Source: Streptomonospora litoralis | Lineage (GTDB): Bacteria; Actinomycetota; Actinomycetes; Streptosporangiales; Streptosporangiaceae | Direction of reading: 5' to 3' | Assembly: GCF_004323735.1 (NCBI RefSeq) | Contig: NZ_CP036455.1 | Span: forward strand, 1,173,101-1,237,100 | Length of the DNA: 64,000 nucleotides | Part shown: positions 45,781 to 54,480 of the stretch, one piece after another | Numbering within the stretch: position 1 is the first letter of the stretch | Layout of the letters: each line of letters starts with the position of its first letter | Notes under the pieces: model-generated | The model's database searches: none | Told to the model about the DNA's origin: nothing | Seen by the model: only the letters and a program-made list of their open reading frames with translations | Position numbers and translations under genes: made by a program

Positions 45781-46974
45781 ATGCCCGGATCCGTCATCGT
45801 CAGCGGAGCGCGGACCCCCATCGGCCGTCTGCTCGGCTCGCTTTCCGGCTTCTCGGCGGTGGATCTGGGCGCCTTTGCGATAGAGGCCGCGCTGCAGCGC
45901 GCCGGGATCGGCGGCGACCAGGTCGGATACGTCGTCATGGGGCAGGTCCTCCAGGCCGGGCAGGGGCAGATCCCCTCGCGCCAGGCCGCCGTCAAGGCGG
46001 GGGTTCCGATGAGCGTCCCCTCCCTGACCGTCAACAAGGTGTGCCTGTCCGGTTTGAACGCGGTCGCGCTCGCCGACCAGCTCATCGCCTGCGGCGAGTT
46101 CGACGTGGTCGTGGCCGGCGGCATGGAGTCCATGACCAACGCCCCGCACCTGCTGCCCAAGGCGCGCCAGGGCTACAAGTACGGCTCCGTCGAGGTGCTC
46201 GACGCCACCGCCCACGACGGCCTCACCGACGCCTTCGACGGCGACTCCATGGGCGCCTCCACCGAGCGCCACAACGCCCGCCTGGGCATCGGCCGCAGCG
46301 AGCAGGACGCCTTCTCCGCCCGCTCCCACCAGCGTGCCGCGGCCGCGACTAAGGACGGGCGCTTCGAGGCCGAGATCGCCCCGGTCCGGGTTCCGCAGCG
46401 CAAGGGCGAGGACCGCCTGGTGACCGAGGACGAGGGCGTGCGCGCCGACACCACCGCCGAGAGCCTGGGCCGGCTGCGGCCCGCTTTCGACCCCGACGGC
46501 ACCATCACCGCCGGTTCGTCCTCGCAGATCTCCGACGGCGGGTGCGTGCTCGTCGTCATGAGTCGCGCCAAGGCCGAGGAGCTGGGCTGCGAGATCCTCG
46601 CCGAGGTCGGCACCCACGGCAACGTCGCCGGCCCGGACAACGCGCTGCAGTCCCAGCCCTCCAACGCCATCCGCCACGCCCTGGGCAAGGCCGGGGCCGA
46701 GGTCGCCGACCTGGACCTGATCGAGATCAACGAGGCCTTCGCCAGCGTGGCGCTGCAGTCGATGCGCGACCTGGGCATCCCCGAGGAGTCGGAGAAGGTC
46801 AACCCCGACGGCGGGGCCATCGCGCTGGGCCACCCCATCGGCGTCTCCGGCGCCCGACTGGCGCTGCACCTCGTGTACGAGCTGCGCCGCCGGGGCGGCG
46901 GCCTGGGTGCCGCGGCCCTGTGCGGGGGCGGCGGCCAGGGCGACGCGCTGCTGTTCCGGGTCCCGGCGGCCTGA
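45781..46974 (+). CDS. Acetyl-CoA C-acetyltransferase (thiolase)
   Basis: A biosynthetic-type thiolase that condenses or cleaves acetoacetyl-CoA. The 397-residue protein has the nucleophile C88 in NKVCLSG, the active-site H351 in [11 protein letters not shown] and C381 in ALCGGGGQG. The [12 protein letters not shown] region is also conserved. ATG 45781 has GGAGG 8-10 nt upstream. It shares a short divergent promoter region with methylmalonyl-CoA epimerase, the same pairing as in Streptomyces. It fits with the 3-hydroxyacyl-CoA dehydrogenase at 40.7 kb. Confidence 0.95.
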   Translation: MPGSVIVSGARTPIGRLLGSLSGFSAVDLGAFAIEAALQRAGIGGDQVGYVVMGQVLQAGQGQIPSRQAAVKAGVPMSVPSLTVNKVCLSGLNAVALADQLIACGEFDVVVAGGMESMTNAPHLLPKARQGYKYGSVEVLDATAHDGLTDAFDGDSMGASTERHNARLGIGRSEQDAFSARSHQRAAAATKDGRFEAEIAPVRVPQRKGEDRLVTEDEGVRADTTAESLGRLRPAFDPDGTITAGSSSQISDGGCVLVVMSRAKAEELGCEILAEVGTHGNVAGPDNALQSQPSNAIRHALGKAGAEVADLDLIEINEAFASVALQSMRDLGIPEESEKVNPDGGAIALGHPIGVSGARLALHLVYELRRRGGGLGAAALCGGGGQGDALLFRVPAA

Positions 46975-47042
46975 CTCCGCGGGCGTCCGCGGACCTCCGC
47001 CCGACCAGGGAGCCGACCAGTGAAGGGAGCCGGGACGCCGGT

Positions 47043-47747
47043 ATGCGCGAGCCACTGGCGATAGCGGTCGCCCAGCCCGTCTGCGAGTCCTATGCGGTCG
47101 CGGCGAACGCGTCCGTGCACGCGGAGGTGGTCCGCGCCGCCGACGCGCGCGTGGTGGTGTTCCCGGAGCTGTCGCTGACCGGATACGAGCTGGACGCGCC
47201 CGCGATCGCGCCGGACGACGCCCGGCTGGCGCCGATCGTGCAGTCGTGCGCGCAGGCGGGCGCGATCGCGCTGGTGGGCGCGCCGGTGGCCGGTGAGGGC
47301 GGCGCCGAGCACATCGCGATGCTGGCCGTCGACGGCGACCGCGCCCGCCACGCCTACAGCAAGATGCACCCGGGCGGTGCCGAGCCGGAGCGGTTCGCAC
47401 CCGGCCCCGAACCGGTCGTGCTCGACGTCGACGGCCGCCGCTTCGGCCTGGCGATCTGCAAGGACCTCGGCGTGGCCGACCACGTGGCGGCCACGGTCGC
47501 GCTGGGCGTCGACGCCCTTCTGGCCGCCACGCTCGACCACGCCGGCGACGCGACGGCCCAAGAGGAGCGCGCCGTCCGCGTGGCCGCCGAGTACGGCGTC
47601 TACGTCGCGATGAGCAGTTTCGCCGGTGGCACCGGCGGCGGATACACCCGCGCCATGGGCCGCTCGGCGGTGTGGCGCCCCGGCGGCGCCCTCGCGGCCC
47701 GCGCGGGAGCCGACACCGGTGCCATCGTGCGCACGGTGCTGCCCTGA
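47043..47747 (+). CDS. Carbon-nitrogen hydrolase (nitrilase superfamily)
   Basis: The 234-residue protein has the complete Glu-Lys-Cys triad of the nitrilase/omega-amidase fold: E42 in VFPELSLTGY, K107 in YSKMHP and C139 in LAICKDLG. The family hydrolyses amides or nitriles; the substrate here is unknown. No signal peptide. ATG 47043 has only a weak upstream GGGAGC element. It is 68 bp downstream of the thiolase and may be co-transcribed with it. A 13-bp stem terminator follows. Confidence 0.88.
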   Translation: MREPLAIAVAQPVCESYAVAANASVHAEVVRAADARVVVFPELSLTGYELDAPAIAPDDARLAPIVQSCAQAGAIALVGAPVAGEGGAEHIAMLAVDGDRARHAYSKMHPGGAEPERFAPGPEPVVLDVDGRRFGLAICKDLGVADHVAATVALGVDALLAATLDHAGDATAQEERAVRVAAEYGVYVAMSSFAGGTGGGYTRAMGRSAVWRPGGALAARAGADTGAIVRTVLP

Positions 47748-47779
47748 GACCGGGCCTCGGCGAGCCTCCGACCGGCCGC

Positions 47780-47815
47780 GGACGGTTCCGGGCCAAACCC
47801 GTCCCGGAACCGTCC
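47780..47815 (+). terminator. Hairpin after the C-N hydrolase gene
   Basis: A perfect 13-bp stem, GGACGGTTCCGGG and its complement, with a 10-nt loop, begins 33 bp after the stop codon. No T-run. Confidence 0.65.
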
Positions 47816-47870
47816 GGAACCGGCCGACCGCCGCACACTCCCGAGGGTTCCGCGGGCAGCAGGTTACGGC

Positions 47871-47876
47871 TAAGTT
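47871..47876 (+). promoter_or_regulatory. -10 hexamer TAAGTT, leaderless start
   Basis: TAAGTT ends 6 nt before ATG 47883. Confidence 0.5.
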
Positions 47877-47882
47877 CCCGGC

Positions 47883-48480
47883 ATGGCAGATCCCACCACT
47901 GACAGCGGTTCCCCGATCCCAAACCGGCCTGCGCCCCAGCCGCCGGGCACGAACTTCTCCGCAACGCTGCGGCAGGCCAAGCAGCCCGTCGTCGAAGCGG
48001 GTGTCGCCGACGAGCGCCGGACGCTGGAGGCGTTCCTCGACTACCAGCGCTGGGATCATGGCGGGCAAGGTCCGCGGTGTCACCGAGGAGCAGGCGCGGC
48101 GGAGGCTGGTCTCCTCGGAGACCACACTGGCCGGGCTACTGCGGCACCTGGCCGTCGTCGAATGCAAGTGGTTCCGTCTCGTCGTGGCCGGAGGCGACGC
48201 CGAAGAACTCCACCTGCCCGGCCGCGGCGAGTCCTGGGTGGTGCCCGAGGACGCCACGCTCGCCTCCCTGACGGCAGACTACGAGCGCGGATGCGCCGAC
48301 TCGCGTGCGATCGCCGCCCGGTACTCCCTCGACGACGTCTTCGACTCAGGCGAGGACATCACCGTTTCGCTGCGCTGGATCCTGGTCCACATGATCGAGG
48401 AGACCGCCCGCCACGCCGGGCACGCCGACATTCTGCGCGAGCAGACCGACGGCAGCACCGGCGACGGCGAGAGCGGCTGA
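47883..48480 (+). pseudogene. DinB/DUF664-family protein with a frameshift
   Basis: The N-terminal part (MADPTTDSG... to ERRTLEAFLDYQRW) is in one frame from ATG 47883. The rest of a DinB/DUF664 protein continues in the next frame: GKVRGVTEEQARRRLV, LAGLLRHLAVVECKWF and the ETARHAGHADILRE histidine helix. The switch falls near 48054 at the GGG of CTGGGATC; removing one G would restore a single 199-residue frame. The metal-binding histidines typical of DinB four-helix bundles are present, so the gene was recently functional or the shift is a sequencing error. An extra stretch, NFSATLRQAKQPVV, lies in the N-terminus. Confidence 0.78.
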
Positions 48481-48531
48481 AGCCGGGGGCGGCTCGGGTC
48501 GGCTGTGCAGACCGGTGTTCCTGAACACGGC

Positions 48532-48948
48532 TTAGCCCGTCCCGTGGGCCGTGCGCCTGGCCTCGTACCAGGTCTCGCCGACGGGCTCGCCCGCCATGTT
48601 CCAGCTCCACGACACGGTCGGCGTGATCCGCATGTAGACGCCCGGACCGGTCATGCCCTCGCGCTCGATCGGCGCTTCGGCCTGGCCGTAGACGCGGATG
48701 CCGCGCGCTATGAAAGGCTCGAAGGACACCATGTCGTCGACCACCAGGGCGACCTTGGGGTTCCCGGCGGCGATGTTGCGGAACTTGCGGGTGCGGGTGA
48801 CCGTGGAGCCGCCGCCCACCCAGAAGCGGGCGCCGTCGAACTCCACCGCGACCGGCACGGCGTCGGGCTGTCCGTCGGGTGCGACCGTGGCCAGGCGGCC
48901 CATGGGGTGCGAACGCAGGTAGGCGGTCTCTTCGTCGGTGAATGTCAT
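48532..48948 (-). CDS. PPOX-class F420-dependent oxidoreductase
   Basis: The 138-residue protein has the split-barrel flavin/deazaflavin fold: MGRLATVAPDGQPDAVPVAV at the N-terminus, FWVGGGSTVTRTRKFRN, and the VALVVDD strand. Such small split-barrel proteins in actinobacteria reduce substrates with F420H2, though some bind FMN or heme; the cofactor is inferred from family membership. ATG 48948 follows GGAGAACC at 7-8 nt. It converges with the frameshifted DinB gene and is divergent from meaB. Confidence 0.85.
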   Translation of the reverse strand: MTFTDEETAYLRSHPMGRLATVAPDGQPDAVPVAVEFDGARFWVGGGSTVTRTRKFRNIAAGNPKVALVVDDMVSFEPFIARGIRVYGQAEAPIEREGMTGPGVYMRITPTVSWSWNMAGEPVGETWYEARRTAHGTG

Positions 48949-49178
48949 GCTCGGTTCTCCTTCGCGGTGTGTTCGCGCTGCGCCGGCGGCCGCGGCGTCC
49001 GGGCCGACCCTTCGTCATACACGAACCGGGCACGGCTGTATCGACGGCGCGCGGTGCGATCGCCCCGAGCGGCCGATCGGCGCTCGTCCGGCACGACTCC
49101 GGGGGCGGGGTGCGGCCGTGATCGCGGGTTGGGATACTCGGATGTCCGAACGGTGGCGGTGAGCTTGGAGGGAGCCCG

Positions 49179-50123
49179 ATGGAGGTCGGCGACCTGGTGC
49201 GGCGGGTGCTGAAGGGGGACCGCAGAGCGGTCGCGCGGGCCATCTCGCGGGTGGAGGACGCCGCGCCGGAGTTGCGGCGGATCGTCTCGGGCCTCGCGTC
49301 GCGCACCGGGCACGCGCGCATCGTCGGGTTGACCGGCGCTCCCGGCGTAGGCAAGTCCACCTCGACCAGCGCGCTGGTCAAGGCGCTGCGCGCGCGTGGG
49401 GAAAGCGTCGCCGTGCTCGCGGTCGACCCGTCGTCGCCCTTCACCGGCGGCGCCCTGCTGGGCGACCGGGTCCGCATGCAGGAGCACTCCACGGACTCCG
49501 GCGTCTACATCCGTTCCATGGCCACACGAGGCCACCTCGGCGGCCTGTCGTGGGCGGCCCCGCACGCGCTGCGCATCCTGGACGCCGCCGGCTTCTCCGT
49601 GGTGCTGGTCGAGACGGTCGGGGTCGGCCAGGCGGAGGTGGACATCGCGGCGCACGCCGACACCACCGTCGTGCTGTCGGCGCCGGGCATGGGCGACGGC
49701 GTGCAGGCCGGCAAGGCCGGCGTGCTGGAGGTCGCCGACATCCTCGCCGTGAACAAGGCCGACCGCGAGGGCGCCCGCGCCACAGTGCGCGACCTGCGGC
49801 AGATGGTCGCCCAGGTCGACCGCGAGCCCGGCGAGTGGAAACCGCCGGTGGTGAGCATGGCCGCGGCCGACGGCGAGGGCGTGGACGACCTGCTCGCCCG
49901 CCTCGACGAGCACGCCGAGCACCTGCGCGCCTCCGGCGGGCTCCAGGCGCGCCGCCGCGACCGCGCCCGCCGGGAGATCGAGGGCATTGCCCTGGAGGAG
50001 CTCACCCGGCGGTTGGCCGACGTCCGCGGGCACGCCGCGCTGGACAAGCTCGCCGACGAGGTGGCCGCGGGAGCGGACCCCTACACCGCCGCCGACACCG
50101 TGCTGGCGGCGCTCGACGGCTGA
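49179..50123 (+). CDS. meaB: Methylmalonyl-CoA mutase-associated GTPase MeaB
   Basis: MeaB (also called ArgK) is a G3E-type GTPase that gates loading and protection of adenosylcobalamin in acyl-CoA mutases. The 314-residue protein has Walker A GAPGVGKST (about residues 53-61), DPSSPFTGGALLGDR, the ETVGVGQAE Walker B region and the NKAD guanine-specificity motif. ATG 49179 follows TTGGAGGGAGC. In this window it lies 5.5 kb upstream of its likely client, the IcmA large subunit, rather than adjacent. Confidence 0.95.
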   Translation: MEVGDLVRRVLKGDRRAVARAISRVEDAAPELRRIVSGLASRTGHARIVGLTGAPGVGKSTSTSALVKALRARGESVAVLAVDPSSPFTGGALLGDRVRMQEHSTDSGVYIRSMATRGHLGGLSWAAPHALRILDAAGFSVVLVETVGVGQAEVDIAAHADTTVVLSAPGMGDGVQAGKAGVLEVADILAVNKADREGARATVRDLRQMVAQVDREPGEWKPPVVSMAAADGEGVDDLLARLDEHAEHLRASGGLQARRRDRARREIEGIALEELTRRLADVRGHAALDKLADEVAAGADPYTAADTVLAALDG

Positions 50124-50150
50124 CCCGTCGGGGAGGGCCCGGGCGCCAGG

Positions 50151-50202
50151 CGCGAGAAGGGGCCGATCGGAGCCGCGCGGCTCCGATCGGCCCCTTCTCG
50201 CG
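50151..50202. terminator. Perfect 52-bp palindrome between convergent meaB and chitinase genes
   Basis: Positions 50151-50176 are the exact reverse complement of 50177-50202. The AAGG and CCTT segments near each end give some T-richness on both strands. Location between two stop codons supports a bidirectional terminator. Confidence 0.85.
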
Positions 50203-50210
50203 AGGAGCGG

Positions 50211-51881
50211 TCAGCCGCGGCCGTTCAGCTCACCGTCCAGCGCCCGGAACAGGCTGCCGCGGGAGTCGTCGCCGTCCAGCGACCAGGCCATGGCACCGGA
50301 GAGCCCGGCCTCGCGTGCCCAGGACGCCTTCTGCGCGATGGCCGTCGGGTCGTCGAAGTTCCAGAACTCGGTGCCGTCGTAGAGCCAAGCCGTGCCGGCG
50401 TGCTCGTCCCGGTGGAGGGTGAAGCCCTCCGTGTCCGCATAGTGCTTGAGGACCTTGTAGTCGTTGAAGCCGGGTTCCCACTTGCCGTCGGCGGCGCCGC
50501 CGGCCTCGCTCCACAGGCCGTCGCCCCGTGGGCCGGGCTGCACACCACTCCATCCCCGGCCGTAGAACGGGACGCCCATGACCAGGTCCTCCGGCTGGGC
50601 GCCGCGGTCCAGGTACGCCTGGACGACGGTCTCGTAGCTGCGCGGGGACTCGGCGGGGGAGTCCTCTGGTACGCGGACGTTGGACTGGTGGCCGGTGGTC
50701 GGGCTCCAGGCCCCCGTGAAGTCGTAGCCCTGCACGTTCATGAAGTCGAACTCGTCGGCGAGCTTGTCGACCTCGTATCCGGCGTCGATGGCGCCGGTGT
50801 TGGCCGGGACGAAGGCCGTCAGGTCGAAGTTGCGGCCCTTCTCACGCTCCAGCGCGTCGAGCTGGTCGCGGAACTCCCGGACCAGCGCCGTGTAGTTCTC
50901 CTTGTCCTCGGGACGGATCACGTTGCCGGGCTCACCGGGGGTGGCGGGCCACTCCCAGTCGAGGTCGATGCCGTCGAACACGCCGGCGGCCGCGCCCTTG
51001 CCGCCCGCGCCGTTGAGTTCGGGCAGGTTGCCGCGCAGGAACATGTCGATGCAGGACTCCACCGCGGCCTCCCGGTTCTTGGGCAGCGCCGCGTCCGAGA
51101 AGTGGTCCGACCAAGCCCAGCCGCCGATGGCGATGCTCACGCGCAGGCCGGGGAAGCGCTCCTTGAGTTCCCGGAGCTGGTTGAAGTTGCCGCGCAGCTC
51201 CTGGCCGGGCTCGTCGGCGACCCCGTCGACCGACTCCGCCGCGGTGTGGACCCGGCCGTAGTCCGCGTGGGCGTCGCCCCGGCCCTCCTCGTCGGACATG
51301 AAGCAGCGGCCGTCTTCGTCCAGATTGGCGAACGCGTAATTGAGGTGGGTGAGGCGCCCGGCCTGCCCGCTTTCCACCAGGTCTTTGACCAGGTAGCCGC
51401 GGTCGGCCGCGCCCCACTGGGTGAAGTAGCCGACCTGGCGGTACTCGTCGCCGCTGCACGGGGCGCCGTCGACGGTGCACGAGGTGAAGTCCGTGTCACG
51501 GCCGGAGCGGGTGCCGTTGTAGCCGAAGGTGTAGCTCTCCCCGGCGGGGATGGCGGCGCCCCAGTGCGGCGGGGTCACGGTGTAGCCGTCCGCGCTCTCG
51601 GTGAGGTCGGCGTTCCACATCTGGTGGACCTGCGCGCCTTCGGGCAGGGAGAACTGCACGGTCCAGTCGCGCAGCGGGGCGTCGGTGCCGTTGGCGACGG
51701 TGATCCGGGACTGGTATCCGCCCGGCCAGCGGGCGTTCTCCACATGTTCGACGGTGACCTGCCCGGACACGGTGTCGGCCGCGGCCGTCGTCGCCTGGAG
51801 GACCGAGATGAGCGGGACCGCGAGGACGATCGCGGCCGCTGCGGACAGCCGCGCGGGTGTTCGGAGGCGGGGGGTAGGCAT
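50211..51881 (-). CDS. Secreted chitinase, GH18 with N-terminal CBM2-like domain
   Basis: The 556-residue protein starts with a signal peptide of about 34 residues ending near TTAAADT. It is followed by a CBM2-type carbohydrate-binding domain (about residues 36-130, with ENARWPGGYQSRITVAN and NADLTESADGYTVTP). The GH18 barrel begins near VGYFTQWG and carries the catalytic DxxDxDxE as DGIDLDWEWP, then QGYDFTGAW and AMAWSLDGDD near the end. It would hydrolyse chitin outside the cell. ATG 51881 is used; the upstream in-frame extension would add a non-secretory segment. A promoter and an imperfect operator lie just upstream. Confidence 0.95.
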   Translation of the reverse strand: MPTPRLRTPARLSAAAAIVLAVPLISVLQATTAAADTVSGQVTVEHVENARWPGGYQSRITVANGTDAPLRDWTVQFSLPEGAQVHQMWNADLTESADGYTVTPPHWGAAIPAGESYTFGYNGTRSGRDTDFTSCTVDGAPCSGDEYRQVGYFTQWGAADRGYLVKDLVESGQAGRLTHLNYAFANLDEDGRCFMSDEEGRGDAHADYGRVHTAAESVDGVADEPGQELRGNFNQLRELKERFPGLRVSIAIGGWAWSDHFSDAALPKNREAAVESCIDMFLRGNLPELNGAGGKGAAAGVFDGIDLDWEWPATPGEPGNVIRPEDKENYTALVREFRDQLDALEREKGRNFDLTAFVPANTGAIDAGYEVDKLADEFDFMNVQGYDFTGAWSPTTGHQSNVRVPEDSPAESPRSYETVVQAYLDRGAQPEDLVMGVPFYGRGWSGVQPGPRGDGLWSEAGGAADGKWEPGFNDYKVLKHYADTEGFTLHRDEHAGTAWLYDGTEFWNFDDPTAIAQKASWAREAGLSGAMAWSLDGDDSRGSLFRALDGELNGRG

Positions 51882-51919
51882 GGTGCACTCGCTTCCGTCC
51901 TGGGGGGAATTTTTAGGAA

Positions 51920-51947
51920 ACTTTACTGTTTGGTTCTCTCCGGTCAA
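51920..51947 (-). promoter_or_regulatory. Chitinase promoter with imperfect operator
   Basis: On the minus strand TTGACC (51947-51942) and TAAAGT (51925-51920) are separated by 16 bp. The -10 lies in the imperfect palindrome AGTAAAGTTTCCTAAA, a candidate regulator site. Confidence 0.55.
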
Positions 51948-52100
51948 GAGGCGCGGTGCGGATGATCACGAAACTCAGATCGAAGGCGCGCCGGCGGGTG
52001 CGCAGGAGAGCCGGGGGCGGCCTGTGCCTAGGCGCCGGTGGAGGCGGTTTCGCCTGAGAACGGGGCCTTCCCCGTCGAATGCCGCATGGGGCCGGGTCGG

Positions 52101-52106
52101 TACAGT
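52101..52106 (+). promoter_or_regulatory. -10 hexamer TACAGT, leaderless start
   Basis: TACAGT ends 6 nt before GTG 52113. Confidence 0.55.
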
Positions 52107-52112
52107 GTCGGC

Positions 52113-52682
52113 GTGGGCAACCCGCTGAATCTTCCGTTCGACCCCATCGGACGCGCGCACGACAACTGGACGCGCCGCTGGGGCGCCAACCCGTCGATGG
52201 CCGCCGTCACCTCGATCATGCGCGCCCAGCAGATCCTCATCGGCCAGCTCGACGCCGCGCTGAAGCCCTACGAGCTGACCTTCGCGCGCTACGAGGCGCT
52301 GGTTCTGCTCACGTTCAGCTCGACGGGCGAACTGCCCCTCGGCAAGATCGGCGAGCGGCTGATGGTGCACCCCACCAGCGTCACCAACACCATCGACCGC
52401 CTGGAGCGCCAGGGCTTCGTGTACCGCAAGCCCAACCCCAGCGACGGCCGCGGCACCCTCGCCGAGATCACCGACAGCGGCCGCGAGGTCGTCGAACAGG
52501 CCACCCGCGACCTGGTCGCCATGGACTTCGGCCTGGACTGCTACTCCGACGAGGAGGCGTGGCGGATCCACGAGATCTTCGCCAAGCTGCGCGTTGAGTT
52601 CGGCGACTTCCCCGCCGCCGAGCTGCCCGGCGAGGAGGCCGCCGCAGAGCGGCCGAGCACTGGGGAAACCGGCGCCCGTTAG
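52113..52682 (+). CDS. MarR-family transcriptional regulator
   Basis: The 189-residue protein is a full MarR regulator with a conserved actinobacterial N-terminus (VGNPLNLPFDPIGRAHDNW). It has a winged helix with LGKIGERLMVHPTSVTNTIDRLERQGFVYRK, the wing NPSDGRGTLAEITDSG and C-terminal dimerisation helices. GTG 52113 is placed by the TACAGT hexamer 6 nt upstream and by the family N-terminus. It is divergent from the chitinase gene across 231 bp, so it could regulate it, but this is only positional inference. Confidence 0.88.
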   Translation: MGNPLNLPFDPIGRAHDNWTRRWGANPSMAAVTSIMRAQQILIGQLDAALKPYELTFARYEALVLLTFSSTGELPLGKIGERLMVHPTSVTNTIDRLERQGFVYRKPNPSDGRGTLAEITDSGREVVEQATRDLVAMDFGLDCYSDEEAWRIHEIFAKLRVEFGDFPAAELPGEEAAAERPSTGETGAR

Positions 52683-52758
52683 TCCGTGTTCAAGAACGCC
52701 GGGCTGCTGTGCGGCCTTGTTGGGGCCGCCGCCCGGTTGTCGGCCCACGAATCGGCCT

Positions 52759-52848
52759 ATCCGGCGATGATCGTGCACTTATGGCCGCGGAATGCGCTTT
52801 CCTGTGGCCATAAGTTCACGATAGACGGGCCAAGCCGCGCCGAGTCTG
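52759..52848 (+). repeat. 90-bp dispersed repeat, copy 2
   Basis: 83/90 identical to 24322-24411 with no gaps. The hairpin GCACTTATGGCC/GGCCATAAGTTC is retained: one stem position mismatched in copy 1 is paired here and another pair is lost. It is followed at once by a stretch matching the start of the 142-bp unit. Confidence 0.9.
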
Positions 52849-52881
52849 CCGCCGTCACCGGCGAGCACCCGGCCCGGTGGC
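52849..52881 (+). repeat. Partial 142-bp-type unit joined to the 90-bp repeat
   Basis: From 52850 the sequence GCCGCCGTCACCGGCGAGCA and the following CCCGGCCCGGTGG match the first 33 bp of the 142-bp unit at 24662 with two substitutions. The rest then diverges. Confidence 0.75.
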
Positions 52882-52936
52882 CGCTGAGCCCCATCCTTCA
52901 GACCGCCGCCCGGCCGCGCGGCCGCGCCTTGCGCTC

Positions 52937-54232
52937 CTACTCCTCGAAGGCGGGGGAGCCCAGCTCCGCCAGGGCGGACTCCGCCCGGCCGATCAGCATC
53001 GGGTGCTCGGGGTTGCGTGAGTCGTATCTCGCGCGCACGTCGTGCAGCACGGCGCGGTAGGCGTCGGCGGCCTCGTCCTTCCGCTCGGCCTCGCGCAGTC
53101 CGCCGGCCAGCGCCAAGCGGGCTTCGAGGGCGGGGCGCGAGAAGCGGCCGTGGGCTTCCTCCTCGGTGCCCACCGCCTCCTGCAGCAGCGAAAGCGCGGT
53201 TTCGGGGCGGCCTGCCAGCCGGTGGGCCAGGGCCAGGCGGTCGCGCACGTGGGAGGTCGTCGGCCAACCGGCACCGCGGTCCGCGGCCTCGGTGGCCACC
53301 TTCTGAAGCGCCGCGACGGCCTCCTCGGCCCGCCCCGCCAAGGCGAGCGCCGCGCCGCGGTTGACGGCGGTGGCGAAGGTCTCCTCGTGGCCGGGTTCGT
53401 GCACGCGGTGCCGGTCCGCCAGCAGCGCGTCGTAGAGCTCGACGGCCGTTTCCGCCTCCTCGCGGCCGCCGCGCTCGATGTAGGCGCCGGCGAGCTGCTC
53501 GCGGGCCCCGAGGGCGTCGTCGGTGTCGGGGCCCTGCAGGCGCTCGAACTCCGCCGCGAGGCGGCGCCAGTAGTCGGCCTCCTCCTCTACCGGGCGCCGC
53601 GTCGCACGCAGCCGGTGTCCGAACTGGAACAGCAGGTCGTGCGAGAGTTCGACCAGGATGTCGCCGGCGGTTTCGGACAGCGCGGCGGTGTTGGCCAGCA
53701 TCACGGGGTCGAGGCCGGGATGCTCGGGCGCCGTCGGGTTCAAGTCCAGGCGGTAACTCCAGTACCCGTCCAGCGCGTCCGCGGCGGTACCGGCGGCGAA
53801 GGTGAGCGCGTCTCCCGCGAGGGCGGCCAGGGCGGCCCGGCGCGCCGCCTCGGGAACCCGCACGGTAGACGACGGATCGCCGACCAGGTGCCCGTGCTGC
53901 ACCAGCTGGGCGAATGCCCGCTGCACGGTGCGTGCGTCCGAGCCCTTCGGCCGCAGAGCCGCCAGTATCCGCCGAGCCACGGGCCGCGGCTGACCGGGGG
54001 CCTCACGCAGGTACGGCGCGACGTCGAGCACGCCCAGGCCGGTGAGCACCTCGGCCGGGAACCCCTCCGGATCGAGCAGCGAAGCCACCTCCAACAGCGC
54101 CCGCGCCCGCCGGGGGAGCCGGGACAGGTCCACGGGCGCGTGAGAGTCCGGGGCGGGGGAGGGAGTGTGATCCGTCACAGGCGTCTCGTTTCCGGGTTCG
54201 GGGTCGGCTGAAGGCGGCGAGTCGGCAGTCAC
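52937..54232 (-). CDS. TPR protein resembling the C-terminal part of STAND regulators
   Basis: The 431-residue product has an N-terminal polar stretch, then RARALLEVASLLDPEGFPAEVL, which resembles the helical region that follows the NB-ARC ATPase in AfsR/STAND proteins. From about residue 210 come repeated TPR-like helical pairs (REQLAGAYIERGGREEAETAVELYDALL, RDRLALAHRLAGRPETALSLLQEAV). No P-loop NTPase domain is present. GTG 54232 overlaps the stop of an upstream TPR remnant by GTGA, so the two were once translated together; other in-frame starts lie further upstream without similarity. Function unknown. Confidence 0.7.
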   Translation of the reverse strand: MTADSPPSADPEPGNETPVTDHTPSPAPDSHAPVDLSRLPRRARALLEVASLLDPEGFPAEVLTGLGVLDVAPYLREAPGQPRPVARRILAALRPKGSDARTVQRAFAQLVQHGHLVGDPSSTVRVPEAARRAALAALAGDALTFAAGTAADALDGYWSYRLDLNPTAPEHPGLDPVMLANTAALSETAGDILVELSHDLLFQFGHRLRATRRPVEEEADYWRRLAAEFERLQGPDTDDALGAREQLAGAYIERGGREEAETAVELYDALLADRHRVHEPGHEETFATAVNRGAALALAGRAEEAVAALQKVATEAADRGAGWPTTSHVRDRLALAHRLAGRPETALSLLQEAVGTEEEAHGRFSRPALEARLALAGGLREAERKDEAADAYRAVLHDVRARYDSRNPEHPMLIGRAESALAELGSPAFEE

Positions 54233-54480
54233 TCCGTGGTGGCCACCGGGTCGTCCGGCCCGTCGAGTGCCGCCTCGGCCATAAGGATCAGCGCCCCCCG
54301 ACTGCGGTCGTAGAAACTCAGCCACGAGCGGCAGTCCGCGATGATCGCGCGGAGGGCTTCGGCGGCCGCATCCGTGCGCCCCGCCTCTTGGAGGCCGTGG
54401 GCGAGGACCAGGCGCGCACCGAGCAGGTCGGCTTCTTCCCCGCCCGTTTCCGTGTGGCGGCGGGGGACTCGTCGGTCAAG
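54229..54480 (-). pseudogene. 5'-truncated TPR-like gene fragment
   Basis: Eighty-three codons read as coding sequence on the minus strand: HTETGGEEADLLGARLVLAH, then LQEAGRTDAAAEALRAII and a helical tail to PVATTE. No start codon exists in frame upstream; beyond 54480 the frame becomes Pro/Ser-rich and the TPR signal disappears. The stop overlaps the GTG start of the next TPR gene. It was too broken for a simple open-reading-frame search and looks like the 3' end of a lost upstream gene, perhaps the NTPase/TPR half of the same protein. Confidence 0.65.

Noticed and set aside
45067-46974. N-terminally extended thiolase from 45067
   Set aside because: The extension is antisense to methylmalonyl-CoA epimerase; ATG 45781 has a ribosome binding site and the family N-terminus.
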